51,760 nucleotides of DNA from a virus, in the IMG/VR virus record IMGVR_UViG_3300024319_000019, positions 1-51,760 of that record; one strand, 5' to 3'. The notes beneath the pieces were generated by a model. The model worked only from the letters and a program-made list of their open reading frames with translations. It had not been told where the DNA came from and searched no databases. This document shows positions 24,301 through 35,400 of the stretch, piece after piece. The number at the start of each line of letters is the position of its first letter. The stretch's first letter is position 1. The position numbers and the translations under genes were made by a program.

Positions 24301-27300
24301 TCGTAACCAGTACCGCCTGTTTTTATATCAACATCGGTAACTTGTCCTGCTGTAACAGTAACGTCTGCTGTTGCACCAGATCCTGATCCTGAGTTGTTTG
24401 TAAATGCTACGTCTTTATATACTAGTGTTCCGTTAGTAGGTGTATATCCTGAGCCGCTTGTAATAGCTCCGTTGTCGACTCCAGTTAACACGCCATATCT
24501 TACTTCTGTCACTGCGCCTTGAGCATTACCATCTGCTGATGTAACAATAGTACGTGCAGTACCTGGTACTGATTTTATACTTTCGTTGTCGCCTTCACTT
24601 GCAATAGTAAACGTAGTTGCTGTTGGTATACTTAATACTAATGTATTTTCGTTGTATGTTGTATCATCTGGTACTAGTACCTGTACATTGTTGTCGATTT
24701 GTAAGTTATGAGCTCCGCTTGTTGTGATTGTAGCAATATTACTTGTTCTTGCAACATTAGTGATAACTGCACTAGTAAATGTGTAATCAACATCTGGATC
24801 AAGTATTAAGAATTGACTGCTGTTTGAACTACGTAAGAAGAAGTTATCAACAATCTCTGATACTGCACCTTTTGCAGTTGGGCGAACTCCTGAATCAACA
24901 CCGTTAACAAACAAGTTTGGCGCTGTTCCACTTACGTCCCATGGGTCGCCAGTACTATCATCAGTATCGTCCCATGCTCCCGGAACACTAGCAACAAGTA
25001 TGTTACCACTTGATGGATATGCACCTTTTGCGTATGCAACAGCACCTTCAATACCAGGCTGTGTAATAGTGTCGCCGTTGGCTACATTTAAAATATTTCC
25101 ACTTAGAGTAAGTTCAACTTGCTCGTAGTTCTCAGTAGCAATATCACCAGCTTTCAAGTCAGTTGGTGGAATATCATCAACTTGTTCAAGTCGTGATAGA
25201 TAACCTTGTGTGTTAGTGTTGGTAAACTGACGTGTAGCCGGAATAAGGTCGCCGTTCAACTGACCGTTGGTGTTAAGCTGAACAATAGCGCCTGGTACGG
25301 CTGCTGTACTAACTGATTTATCAACAAAGCCGCCAAGTCTATTATTAATAAACGAACGTACTGCTAACTGTGTAACCATTCGAGCATCACTTGGACCGCC
25401 AAGTTCGTCGTCACCTAAGTTAACACTAGTTGAAATCTCTTCAATAGCAACATCACTAAGACTTAGTCTCAACGCATCAAGTTCGTCCACCTGCACTTTG
25501 TTTCTAAAGGTAATGTTACCTGTTCTGTTGAACGCTGTAATAAAGTCACCAACTTTAAAGTCACCAAGTTCGTTTGTACCTGATGAGTAAACACGTCCCG
25601 GAAGTTCTTCAAACTGTTCAAACTCTGTTCTTGTATTACCACCGTTTTGCGGTAATGCGTTGTAGTCAACGCCTGAACCGGCATATTCCCAAGTGTGTGA
25701 AGACGAGTTAACAATACTTGGTCTGTGGAACCATAGTTGATTTTCTGGAAGATTTGAAGTGTTAGTTAAACTACTACTACCATCTGTAGCAGTAAGGGTA
25801 AACGTTGCTGTACCTAAACCTAGCTTTGTAGCTACTTCGTTAACACCGATAGTTGAATTTGGACTACTTGCATGATCTTGTCCGATAATACTTGTTTCGT
25901 CAAACTGAACTCTAAGAACACTCGAACCAACTGCAACTTGTTCAATACTTACAACTAGTCTACGTTCTCTTGGTTCCCATTTTGTAACAATAGCACTGTT
26001 ATTATTCACGCCTGTTGTACCTGAAATAGCACGACCAGGAACAAACTCATAACTTTCTGCTCCAGATTCTAATATAAGTGTCTGGTATGTTGTATGAGAG
26101 TTTAATATTTCTTCAACAAAGAATTCAATAACATTTGAGAAAAACTTGTGAGTATTTGCACCTGCTGCAATAATATTAACATCAAAGTCTCCTGATTCAT
26201 CAAACGTTAGACCAAACTCGTCGTCGTTGACAATTTTAATATAGTAAGTTTGTTCTGCATCAAGTCCTTTGATCGGAGCGTTGCCATCTGGATCATATAT
26301 AACTTTTTGACCATTTGAAAAGCCGTGATCAACAATCGTAATAATATCAACTTCAGCATTAACTGCTGTAGCAGCATCAAAAGTAGTTTCAGTAGGAGTA
26401 GTTTTAAAGTCGTTTGTAACGTCACCTTCACTGCTTACTTCTGTTGGATTTGGTAAATCATTTGGATCATTTATGATCGTATTTACAATATCAAAACGTG
26501 AACTTGCAAAATCTTGTACGGCTGAACTAACACTAGTAATATAACTTAATGCTTCAACTTTTGCTTGCTCAATAGCAGCAATAGTCTGTAGTTCTTGGCC
26601 ACTAATACTAATACGAGAAGAGTCTTGTAAGTTAGCAGTGTAATATGCAAGACCAGCACTACGTGAATACCTGTTACCAGTATCCCAAGTATCTTGTGCC
26701 ACTGCTTCAACAATAAGTTGTGTGTCTCTATTACACTTAGCAGAATCATATGTAAATCCATACCAAATATTTGCTTGTATTTGTTCGTTTATAAACTGTG
26801 TAACATTTTGTGCAATGTTAATCTGAGTAACAGTTCCTAAGCCGTTGAAGTTATCTTGTAATGTTGCTGTAGTCCATGTTATGTCTGGTTCAATTCTTGC
26901 TGGCGGTGTGGCGCCTGCACTATTTAGATAATCAATAATTTCATCAATTCTATCTGCGGCATAGTCGGCAGCAGCTTCACTACCAGCTGTTCCTGATACA
27001 TCTTGTGTTTCAGTGTTACCTGCAGTTACAGTAACTGATTGTTCTTGTATAACTTGTTGTATTGCTTCTTTTAATCTACCATAGGCTGCAACAGTTTCTT
27101 CTTGTTGTCCTGTGCCGTACTGTGCTACTCCGTCTATAAAGTATGCTAGTGATGCAACCAATGTTTGTAAGTTGCCGCCGTATGTTAAATCATAAGAAAG
27201 TGCGTCAATAATAAGTCCTGTGTCTCTTTCACACTTGGCTTCATTATAAACAAATCCTGATTCAAACGGTGGGTTTGCAGCAGCAATCTCTGCGTTTAAC

Positions 27301-29261
27301 CAAGCAGTAAGTTCTTTTTGTAAAAATGTCTTGTTTGCATTTATTTGTAATACTGCATTTTCAAATCCTGCATCACTAGCGTTATTTGTGCCGCCAGTTG
27401 GTAGAGGGCGTGAATATGCTGCTGCAACACTATCACCCGGAACAGTATTTGCATCTCCATTAGTTACGATATCAATAATTTCGTCCCAAAGTGCATTTGC
27501 TCTGCTAGTTGCAGTTGGATCCGGAAGGGCATTTGCTGTAAATGCTTTAGCTTGGCCAAATGCTGCAATATGTTGATCTTTTTGTGCAGCAAATACATTG
27601 CCAGCAAATGATCCACTAAAATATCTTAATGCTGCACTAACACTTCTGTGATTACTGTTAAACAAGAAATCGTATCTTACAGCATCGATCAATCTTTGAA
27701 CATCTCGTCTACACTTATCTTCGTTATATGTAAACCCTGCCCATATACTTGGAGAAGCTGCTGCAATTTGTGCATTAATCCAAGTGACTACATCATTAGC
27801 AATAATATCTTTATTGAGTTTTAATAAATCATGTGCTGTTTTATAATCTGGTTCTCTAAAACGTAATACAAATTCTTCAACTGGTGTATCACGATTAATA
27901 CCAGCAATAGTAATAGTTTGCTTACCTTCACTTTGACCTGTTGCTGTTACAAATGCTCTGTCAAACTGGAACGCTTTAGGTGAGTAACCACTTGATCTCA
28001 ACGCATACAAACCAAAGTTTGTCGCGGAGTTAGTAATGGAACAATAACCACCTGACTGTGTATAAACACCGTTGAGCAGGAAGATTTCAAAACAAGACAC
28101 GATCTGTGCATAAGCATCGTTGGTTAGTCGCCACGCTGTACCACCAAATGATAGAATAGTAAAGGCGTTAGCAACCATTGATTTACCTTGTTCAGGTATG
28201 GCTCCAACAACCGGATTTTCTGCTTCAATTTGATTAAATGGTACGTTTGGAGATTCAACTTTACTACCGTCAATCTTAGCGCCGTTCATGCCTAAGAACG
28301 AAATAATACTAGCGTTCTGAATATACGGTGATGTTGTAATAGTTGGTTTTGTGCTCGGCAAGTTTGGATAGTCTGCACGATCTGGAATATCAGTAGCATC
28401 TGGATCATCGAATGCAACAGCGTAGTCAGCTGTAATAAGTGGAACAAAGTTTGAGTCAACACCGTCACGGAATGTAAATTCACCAAAGTAACAAGCGTTA
28501 CGAACTCGTAGCATGTCCAAGTTAGCATTAGCAGGACGAATAATACAACCACGTAAACCGTCACCTTTGATAACTGTGTTATCAGGAACAATAACTGGAT
28601 TGTCTTCTGTATAGTCACCAACAGCAACTTTGATGTTAATACGTTTAAAGTTAATAGTACTGTCTGCATTATATACTTGTGCAGAGGCTAGTTGACAAGC
28701 ACGTTTAATAGTTTTAACCGGAGCACTTTGTCCGTCGTTTTCATCATCGCCTTGTTCTTGAGACACGTAAATAACATTACCACCAAAAATATCAGCATCA
28801 CTAAAACTCAAGTTTCCGTTAGCATCAACAGACATTAGCTGACCAATTGAACCCGAGTTTGGAGGCAAGGTTAGTTGGTAGCCAGCATCTAATGTATTTG
28901 GTGCTTTAATACTAACACCATCTTCACCAGAAGCAGTAAGTTCTCTAAATGTTAACTTGCCGGCGTCTTCAATATCAATATTATCTTTAATATTAAATCC
29001 GGCATTTGTAATAGTCATCTTATCAACATCATTAACTGTCATTGTGATTGCTGCTTCTGTACTATCAGCTAAATCGTCAATCTTAATTTCTGAGTTGCCT
29101 TCAAAGATACGTTTAGTAATATCCTGAACCGTGTTATCATCACGTAGTAAATATACTTTACCGTCTGCTGTGTTTAATGCTAGTTCACCACTTTGAAGTT
29201 GTGCTATAGTTGGTTTCTTACCAGCGACCGCACTTCGCTTGTGTCTAATTGTTGTTGCCAT
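18372..29261 (-). CDS. Giant tail fibre / adhesin protein with C-terminal S74 chaperone
   Basis: This protein of about 3,629 residues starts at the ATG nine bases after GGAGG (an upstream TTG is too close to the ribosome site). Order: fibre opening IRHKRSAVAGKKPTIAQLQSG; pectate-lyase-like beta-helix from VIYVSQEQGDDENDGQ (about residue 165); three KCxRD modules (FTYNEDKCRRDV, FVYNEAKCERDT, FTYDSAKCNRDT); a junction (YAGSGVDYNALPQNGG) shared with the neighbouring giant protein; a long shaft of GNGSGLT and Asn/Thr/Ile-rich repeats. The last 124 residues, from SDKRLKN, form a peptidase S74 intramolecular chaperone with the Ser/Lys pair used for self-cleavage (near residue 3506), plus a C-terminal coiled coil. 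A trimeric receptor-binding fibre is inferred. Confidence 0.88.
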   Translation of the reverse strand: MATTIRHKRSAVAGKKPTIAQLQSGELALNTADGKVYLLRDDNTVQDITKRIFEGNSEIKIDDLADSTEAAITMTVNDVDKMTITNAGFNIKDNIDIEDAGKLTFRELTASGEDGVSIKAPNTLDAGYQLTLPPNSGSIGQLMSVDANGNLSFSDADIFGGNVIYVSQEQGDDENDGQSAPVKTIKRACQLASAQVYNADSTINFKRINIKVAVGDYTEDNPVIVPDNTVIKGDGLRGCIIRPANANLDMLRVRNACYFGEFTFRDGVDSNFVPLITADYAVAFDDPDATDIPDRADYPNLPSTKPTITTSPYIQNASIISFLGMNGAKIDGSKVESPNVPFNQIEAENPVVGAIPEQGKSMVANAFTILSFGGTAWRLTNDAYAQIVSCFEIFLLNGVYTQSGGYCSITNSATNFGLYALRSSGYSPKAFQFDRAFVTATGQSEGKQTITIAGINRDTPVEEFVLRFREPDYKTAHDLLKLNKDIIANDVVTWINAQIAAASPSIWAGFTYNEDKCRRDVQRLIDAVRYDFLFNSNHRSVSAALRYFSGSFAGNVFAAQKDQHIAAFGQAKAFTANALPDPTATSRANALWDEIIDIVTNGDANTVPGDSVAAAYSRPLPTGGTNNASDAGFENAVLQINANKTFLQKELTAWLNAEIAAANPPFESGFVYNEAKCERDTGLIIDALSYDLTYGGNLQTLVASLAYFIDGVAQYGTGQQEETVAAYGRLKEAIQQVIQEQSVTVTAGNTETQDVSGTAGSEAAADYAADRIDEIIDYLNSAGATPPARIEPDITWTTATLQDNFNGLGTVTQINIAQNVTQFINEQIQANIWYGFTYDSAKCNRDTQLIVEAVAQDTWDTGNRYSRSAGLAYYTANLQDSSRISISGQELQTIAAIEQAKVEALSYITSVSSAVQDFASSRFDIVNTIINDPNDLPNPTEVSSEGDVTNDFKTTPTETTFDAATAVNAEVDIITIVDHGFSNGQKVIYDPDGNAPIKGLDAEQTYYIKIVNDDEFGLTFDESGDFDVNIIAAGANTHKFFSNVIEFFVEEILNSHTTYQTLILESGAESYEFVPGRAISGTTGVNNNSAIVTKWEPRERRLVVSIEQVAVGSSVLRVQFDETSIIGQDHASSPNSTIGVNEVATKLGLGTATFTLTATDGSSSLTNTSNLPENQLWFHRPSIVNSSSHTWEYAGSGVDYNALPQNGGNTRTEFEQFEELPGRVYSSGTNELGDFKVGDFITAFNRTGNITFRNKVQVDELDALRLSLSDVAIEEISTSVNLGDDELGGPSDARMVTQLAVRSFINNRLGGFVDKSVSTAAVPGAIVQLNTNGQLNGDLIPATRQFTNTNTQGYLSRLEQVDDIPPTDLKAGDIATENYEQVELTLSGNILNVANGDTITQPGIEGAVAYAKGAYPSSGNILVASVPGAWDDTDDSTGDPWDVSGTAPNLFVNGVDSGVRPTAKGAVSEIVDNFFLRSSNSSQFLILDPDVDYTFTSAVITNVARTSNIATITTSGAHNLQIDNNVQVLVPDDTTYNENTLVLSIPTATTFTIASEGDNESIKSVPGTARTIVTSADGNAQGAVTEVRYGVLTGVDNGAITSGSGYTPTNGTLVYKDVAFTNNSGSGSGATADVTVTAGQVTDVDIKTGGTGYDIGDLLSVAASSVGGTGSGFEIEVVSFEKRAYVNILGGELYVASASSIDFVEDNTAVQNAKTINLDDFIENNFLAGVSGSGGAVNYTDSRIIVTNHGFENGDPVTYNTNGNVAIGGLVNGLVYYAKKIDADTFELYSGFALLNQIDFTSTPANNAHTLTRRTVNTVDNSVITLNHGFTTGDAIRVESLSDGSSSNELFSVNAEATPTGSRFFVGSVTTNSYTLHALRSDALSSANDLVTNPKLIDGIGVGSALIIQNNVQVNGVINTSSRLQANWNTLAVTNIDAENIISGTISPSRLGASGVPNSDTALFGDSAYKNVVQTLKKQNTTDNPITLTGSSSGGEFYGDPVQIGIANVDLDPLGTFSTLGTSRFLQSQFDVANDGSGQVFIKDAVVDAGTLDGLDSAYFLNPANLTSLVPVARGGTNISTYAIGDLIYAQTTGSLNTLNIGRNNSFLKSNGVTPEWGTALDLSEGLDVGNASLNSSSTGSGSVYNANVTSIEIGSDATNIKIGNADTTRNLLTFIDGYEATISQDVVVNLSSVTVSTNGVTANQETEIPMSDTSTILAGMLVTGSASIPSNTVVNGVTDEFIYLSNKTTGTITNSTTLSFTFTPKTLGTKVGDTINISGSAVTNLDGSWPVVGATDIATSFTIRTDANVTSDPLDVVQGTINIGNNMIIRNSTVVFGNAEASETPTTSTIKGTSGIGNNVAGGAITIEGGSGTGNATGGDVVIKTGEVSTSGDIEHTVQTRLTIDTSGKATFTGEVEVDAVVSTSETTVALLNDTATTINMAGEATAINVGASTGKTTIAHDVDVNGGDLDTNQATFNLLATPTTVNIAAAGTTVNIGTGGDGGGTTTIGHDLVVTGDLTVNGDTTTINSTTLTVDDLNIVVASGAANGAAANGAGITVDGANATLTWDNANTSWDSSEDFNLASGKAYYINDADVLNSTTLGSAVVNSSLQTLGTIGTGTWQGSVISSTYGGTGVNNSGRTITIGGNFTHTGSHTLGLTTTGNTSVTLPTSGTLAITGNPLSQFAATTSAQLRGVISDETGTGAAVFATSPSFTTGINAASATMALFDTTATSINMGGSATSVEIGAATGTTTIHNNLDVDLDVNVDGGDITTNAATFNLINATATTLNVGGAATTVTAGATTGNFNIRNSNVNLSGNLFVNGTTLDTDETGTFNLLKDNATTLAFAQAATEIVVGETKAAADLAGALGEMVVRMDLRTNTDMYIDGELFVSAINNTPIGNITPSSGAFTTLASNNLVTFTDGTNATGATFAGGSAAVKITGGLYVNKDIRADNFIGDMSAAFLTSGTIPDARIQASGVTQHQLSLTGTGILNAGSINTGFGNINIGTSIFSGNGSGLTTLNASNLSSGTVADGRISSSSVTQHQGDITGTGILNSGSVTSGFGSIDIGTSTFTGNGSGLTTLNASNLSTGTVSGSRLGGNQSMAGIKTFTNTSASTSTTTGAVRITGGLGVNGDVYATSLNTASGGGIQGLSASNLSTGTVPNARVTGTYSNLTGTGALAAGEITTTFGNVNIGTSTFTGNGSGLTNVDADTLDGVDGSNYLRSNTADTMTGLLTMSHAGDEMIRLQDTSATGNPYISWYQSSTRRAYMQYRDGDDSLYIKNEGANTALELDNGTSGLIFQNGSTNYTVWHSGNDGAGSGLDADQLDGLSSGSFIRSDANDAFSGTLSGAGGINITGNITANAFTGDGSGLTGISADDANTLDGIDSSGFVRATGSTTQTINGTKRFDNGTSTTVLIKCDDAGNAFLNVSGDSQGTGRVYVGQSDSYGGGIEYNGDGNPATTGAGSDLITLWRRSNGTDEWTARNSYNDNNWAFRGELTAYASDKRLKNVSGNIENALDKVNALNGVLYTWNEKSIEHGFKDEVDDTVEAGLLAQEVQAVLPEVVVPAPFDDINGKSASGEDYLTVKYERIVPLLVEAIKEADVKAEAQAAEIAELRTMVQKLLDK
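18373..18380 (-). promoter_or_regulatory. Late-type octamer at the stop of the giant fibre gene
   Basis: The minus strand reads GATAAATA, overlapping the GAT AAA TAA codons that end the giant gene. It precedes the hairpin at 18344-18364, so a transcript from it would have to pass that hairpin. It could serve the 58-residue gene, but this is less certain than the other promoters. Confidence 0.4.
19991..20362 (-). repeat. Tandem 186-bp repeat in the fibre shaft
   Basis: Two adjacent, strongly similar 186-bp (62-codon) units encode a shaft segment starting GNGSGLTTLNASNLS and ending DIGTS-F. A shortened relative lies at about 19,640-19,740. DNA-level similarity is high enough to suggest recent duplication or gene conversion. 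Confidence 0.75.
26690..27740 (-). repeat. Three KCxRD modules in the giant fibre
   Basis: Three units with the signature F-x-Y-(N/D)-x-x-KC-x-RD-x-x-x-(L/I)-(I/V), followed by a helix with an Asp and Gly-Asn, lie about 450-500 bp apart. They belong to the same family as the twelve units in the neighbouring giant protein. Confidence 0.75.
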
Positions 29262-29337
29262 GTGCAACTGCCTCCTATTTAGGTATGGGTCAGATCCGAA
29301 GATGCCCGATGTAAAACAATAAAAATTGCTACTCAGT

Positions 29338-29345
29338 TATTTATC
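29338..29345 (-). promoter_or_regulatory. Late promoter and structured leader of the giant fibre gene
   Basis: The minus strand reads GATAAATA, about 77 bases upstream of the ATG. The leader contains a potential UUCG-capped hairpin (29287-29307: GGGCATC, TTCG, GAT, then CTGACCC with an internal mismatch loop) shortly before the GGAGG ribosome site. Its effect on translation is unknown. Confidence 0.6.
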
Positions 29346-29373
29346 AAGTTTAAAAAATGGTTACTGTATTCGT

Positions 29374-29400
29374 AAAAAAAGGGCCTGTAGAGCCCTTTTT
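29374..29400 (-). terminator. Terminator after the 3,133-residue gene
   Basis: AAAAAGGGC pairs with GCCCTTTTT around a 7-base loop, and on the minus strand a run of seven U follows. This is a classic Rho-independent terminator, also plausible in the other direction. Confidence 0.85.
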
Positions 29401-29427
29401 ATTATTATTTTACTTTATTCAGTAAGT

Positions 29428-32400
29428 TTAAAATGCGCCACCGTCTATGGTATCAGTCCAAACTGGTGTTGCATCAGCATCACTTGTTACAGTAAGTATT
29501 TGGAAACTGTTACTTGCGTCACTTGTTCCGGCTGCGTCAGTTACTTGAACATCAGTAGCTGCATTACCGTAAAGTATGCCGTCTGTTGTAAACGTACTTA
29601 CACCTGTACCACCGTGTGCAACTGCTAAATCATTAGTTAAACTTACTGTTCCAGTTACATGGAAGTTGTGATTTACAGTAAGTGTTCCTGTAGCATCACC
29701 AATGCTAATAGTTGTTGCTGCTCCACCAAAGTTGATAGTTGTAGCAGTATCATTTAACAAGTTAAACGTTGCTTGATTTGTTGTTAATGCATCGTTGTTG
29801 ATTGCTAAGTCTGTTGTAAAGGTTGATATATCTTCACTTAAACGTAGTTTTTCAACACCTGCTGTGCCACCAATCATTGTACTAAAGACCATATCAAAGT
29901 CTTCTTGTAGTCCAGTAATATCTTGTGCTATAACATCAATCTGACCCGATGTTTCAAAGTTATCATTTGCTGTTTCAAGTTCAAACTTAACACCTGTGCC
30001 GCTTCCTGCTACTGGAGTACCACTTATACTGTGATGTGCAAATGTCATTGGATATACAATATCATCTGCTGCACTATCAGGTGCATTGGTTATAAGTTTT
30101 AGTCCATCTTGTGCAAGTACTGTATTTGCTCTAATATCAACTGTGTCTGTAGCAAGTGATGTAAGTTGTAGTACACCATTGTTATTACCGCCAATGTATT
30201 TTTGTACATGTAGTTCTTCACCTATGCCAACACCGCCAGCAACTACAACTGCTCCACTTTGATAAGTTTGACTTGGAGTTGTATTGTTGAATGTTGATAT
30301 TACACTACTGTCAACATTAAAGTATGAGTTACCAATAATAGCACGTTGACTTCCGTTTGTAAAGAACTCAAGCTCGTCATTGTTAGCACCAGGTGATGTT
30401 TCAGGACGTATAAATGTATTTTGATCAACATCTTTTACGCCGCCTAATGAACCCCATGCAATACCGTCATAACCTTCAAATACTAGCGTATCTGTGTTGA
30501 ATCTAACCTGACCAGTTGCAAACGCTGGTCGTTGTGCTGATGTACCAACTGGTATTTGCAAACTTGTAACACTATCAATAACAACTATCTCATTGTTGAT
30601 AGTAAGTGTGCCTGTTGTTGCACCTATGTTAATAGTTGTAGCATCGCCAAATGCATCTATGCGTGTAGCATTAGTATTGAATACATTAAAGGTACCAGTT
30701 TCGTCTGTAATAATATTAGTACCATTGATTTGTATATCTCTATCTGCAATAATATCTCTATCAGCAGTAATATCAACACCAGCGTGTATATTACGTTGTG
30801 TACTAAGACCACCTGTGATTTGTACTGCACCAGTAACATTGTCAGTAGCATCATCGTTGTTTAGTATAATAATATTTGGAGTTGTTCCAAACTCAACTAC
30901 TTCTGATCCGTCAACTGTATCTATTATAATATAGTCGCTAACATTTTCGTGTATTCTTAGTACGTTAGTGTTATTGTCTGGCAAGTCAATATCAGTTGCA
31001 CCATTGATATCAATAGTATCAACTGCTCTATCACTGCCTAATACAATACTTCCGTCTGCGGTAAAATCAACACCGACAGTTAAACTTTTAGCAATACCAA
31101 CACCACCGTCAATAACAACCGAACCTGTAGTTGTGCTAGTCGACTCTGTTGTATTTTCAACAAGTAATCCTGGACGGATGCCAAATGTAATAAGTTCTTC
31201 GTCTGTACGTGTGTTAATACTAATAAAGTCCAACGAACCTTCTGTACTAATACTGTATGCTTGTAAACTTTCATCAGGAATGTTTAAACTAACATCACCT
31301 GTGAATACAATATCACCGTTAACTGTTAAGCTACCTTGCACTAACAAGTCTGGATTAACTGTAAATGTACCGTCTGCTGCACCCATAATAATCGATGTTG
31401 CATCGCCAAATGCGTTAATAGTTGTAGCACTTGTGTTTAACAAGTTGAACGCACCAGATGTATCTGTACTAATCACATCACCGTTAACATCAAAGTCGCC
31501 GTTGAGTGTAATATCGCCTTCAACAGTGCCGCCTGTTAGTTTGTTTAAGTATCTGTTTTCAACATATGTACTAACAGCTTTTTGTGTAGGCGCTGTATTA
31601 AAGTCTTGTGTACCAATACTTGAAACTAAGTTTGCATTGTCACTAACTTCTTTAAGTTCTACACCAACCGGAATACCATCTCTAATAAACGGACCAACAC
31701 TGGTTAATCCTTTTAAGTCAATTTCGTTAGCATTAAGTGTGATACTACCTGTAAGTGCGTTAACACCAAAGAAGTTACCAACTCTAAAGTTACCGATTTG
31801 GTCAACTGTACCACCAGCAAATACTTTACCGTTGCTTGTTTCGATAATCTCTTGTTCAGGTATTGCTGTACCACCAAAGAACGGAAGTGCGTTATAAGTT
31901 ACGCCAGCACCTACATATTCAAACGCATGACCTGAAGTTGAAATAGTACTAACATTGTACAAGTATGCTTGCTGTGTTGTTTCAACACTAACGATACCTG
32001 GGAACACTGTGATTTCTGCACTACCACCGTATGTTGCATTTAGATCGTTAATAGCAGTTTCTACAATATCTTCAGTTGCTCCAACGATGATATTTCTTTC
32101 AGTGTTGTAAACACTACTACCAAGTTCGTGATTGTGTCCAACTTCGTGCCAGCCTGTAGTGTATCCTTGTATAATCGATAAAGCAAGTCTATCAACTAAA
32201 AGTTCAGCACGTTGTCCAATTGCTGCATCTGCATCTGGAATAGTTAAAATCTGTGTTTTTGCATTTCCAAAACTTTTAGCAACAACTTCGTTATTTGCAA
32301 CTTGACGCATTATGTCGCCTAGCTTATAATAACTATATGCACTAACTAATGTTTGGTCAACATTGCCTACTTTTGCTGCACCTAATATAGTGCCACTGTA

Positions 32401-35400
32401 GTATGCTTCGGCTGCTCTGCGAGATTGCTTGTTACCACCGTACATCAAATCGTATAGTACAGCATCAATAACATAGCCGGTATCTCTTTCACAAACTTCA
32501 ATACCGTATTCAAATCCTAGTATATTATCTTGGATATATGTGATAACACCGTTTTGTATAATCAACTTGTTTGCAAGTAATGCATTAGCTGCTGATCTTG
32601 TTGTTTGAGGCAACCAACTAAAGTCTGGATTAACTTCTCCTGGAACACCAACTAGTGTATTATTTTCAACAGCACTTTTGATAATACCTATTAATCCAAC
32701 TGCTGTTGAACTTTCTATACTTGTGCCATATGCTCCGCCTAATACTTGCGATTCTGTGTTTCCAGTAGTTGGTGTTACACCAATACCTTCGATACATTTT
32801 AAAGCAACGTCTTGTAAATGTGTATATGCTGCAACTGTGTTTGCTCTTTGACTTTCAGGAATATATGCTACTGCTCCTAAGAAGTATGCATTAGTAGCAA
32901 TGATTGTTTGTATATTGCCTGTGTATAGTAAATCGTATGCTACAGCATCAATAATAAGACCTGTGTCATTTCTACAACTTGCTTCGTTATAAGAAAATGC
33001 ATTGTAGTTATCTTCAAGTTCTGTTATTGTATCAGCAACAATAGTTGCTTTTGCTGCTTCTAAACTTGCAATAGCAGTTTGTGCGCCGGCAGTTGCCCAT
33101 GATGTATCTGGATAAGATACAGCTGGAAGATTATCAACACCGTCAGTGATAACGTTTTGGAATACTGTTAATAGTTCTGTTGCTCTAGCTACTTCAGTTG
33201 CAGTTGCAGCGCCAGCAGTTGTATCTTGTACTACGCCTGTTTGTTCTGGATCATCATATAATGTATCGAGTAATATACTACCAAGTAGTGTATCTACCCA
33301 TCCTAATGCTGCTGCTGTTTCAGGCTGTTGTCCTACAACTTGACTTACATAGCCAACATAATATGCTTGTGCTGCTTGATATGTTGCAGCATTGCCGCCA
33401 TATAAAATATCGTATGTAAGAGCATCAACAATATAACCTGTATCTCTTTCACACTTTGCACTATTGAATGTAAAACTTCTTGTAAATGTTTTATTGATAT
33501 AATCAATAACATCTGCTTTGTAAAAATCTACTTTCGTAGTACTATTCAAGTCTGCAAAATCTGTTTGTAATTCTGCTGCTGTCCAAGTAATGTCTGTAAG
33601 AATATCTGCTGGAATAGAATCTATATTGTTGTTATTAACAACATCTTCTACTATTTGCAACAGGTTTTGTGCTTCGCCTGCTGTACCAGCATCAGAACCT
33701 GGATTAGATGTATCTTGTGTTACACCTGATTGTTCTGCAGTTCCGTGTGTAATATTTTGAATAACATCAGATGCTACATTTGCTAGTTCATTAAATGCTG
33801 CAACTGTAGCTGCTTGTTGTCCAGCACCAAGTTGAGAAACTGCTCCAACAAAATAACTTTCTGCTGCATTTTTAGATGCTAAGTTACCGCGATATATAAT
33901 ATCATAACAAACAGCATCAATGATATATTTGGTGTCTCTTTCACATTTTGCTGCATCAAATGTTAGTAATGGATAGTTATTAGTAACATATGCACTAGTC
34001 TCTTTTGCTAGGAAATCTCTGTTTGCTTGTAGCTGAGTTACTGCTAGTGGATAGTTAGCATTTAGGCCGCTATCTGGGAATGTTAGCGTATCTGCTGATG
34101 TATCTGTACTTACAACACCGTTGTTAATAATGTCTAATATTTCATTAAATCCTGCAAGTACACGACTTCTAAATGTTCCTGATAGCTGTATTTCATCAGT
34201 ATTAATAGTATCTCTTAGATATTCAATAGACTTAACTGTTTGTAATAGTTGTGAACCAACAGCTACCGCAGCATTTGCTCTTTGATATGCAAGTCCTGAT
34301 GTTACTTGATTGAAGTTAGTTCCTATTGCTGCATCATAACACACAGCTTCTATCATAATACCTACATCTCTAGCACACTTTGCTTCGTCGTAAGTAAAAC
34401 TTTGGAAGTTGTTTGCAATCCAAATAATCACAGTTTCTTTTACATCATCTTTGTTGCCTTTGATAGTACTGTATGCTTGTTGTAACACACTAGTTGACCA
34501 GCTAACAGATGGTAGTTGCACAGATGGTAGTCCGGCAATATTTCCTGCTGTAATAACATCTTCGATAATCTGTACTAGACCTGATACATCATCTGCTTCT
34601 GTTGAACTTGCCGGAGTTCCGCTAGTATCTTGTACTAAAACGTTGCCTGCACTATTTTCAACAACTGCTTCAATAACAATATCACTAACTACTTGACCTA
34701 GTCTATTGTATGCTGCTGCTGTAGCTGCTACTTGTCCCGCACCTAGTTGTGCAACAGCACCAACAAAATACGATTGTGCTGCTTGTTGAGTTGCGCTATT
34801 GCCGCCGTATAAGATATCGTGACATAATGCATCAACAATATATCCAACATCTCTTCTACATTTAACTGCATCGTAACTTAATGCAGGATAGTTAACAGTG
34901 ATCCACTGTATTATTTCTTCTTGTATGTATGCTTTGTTAGCAATCAACTGATCTTTTGCTTCAACAGCATTTGTTGAAGGCAATAAGCCAGGAGTTGGAA
35001 ATACTAATGTGTCTGCTGCATCGTCTGTACTGATGTTTCCGTTTTCAAGAATATCAATAATCTCGTCCATTGCTGCTTCAGCTTTTGGTTCTGCTGTGTC
35101 ACTTAGTCCAAGTTTTACTATTTCTTTTTTAAGTTCTCTTAGTGCTCCAGACGTTTGTATCAACTGATCGTCTTGTAAATCTGCACTACTAGCTCTCTGA
35201 TATGCAAGTCCTGCTGTTACACTATTATAGTTTGTTCCAAGTGCAACATCAAGTGCAACGGCATCCATTATTAGGCCAATATCTCTTTCACACTTTTCTT
35301 GATTGTATGTAAAGTCTTTGTAGTTATTTGTAATAAATGTTGCTGCTTCTTTTTGTAAAAACGCACGGTTAGCAACCATTTGATCTTTTGCATTAATCTG

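Noticed and set aside
29262-29267. TTG start adding two residues to the giant fibre
   Set aside because: It is only three bases from GGAGG. The ATG at 29261 has the proper nine-base distance.
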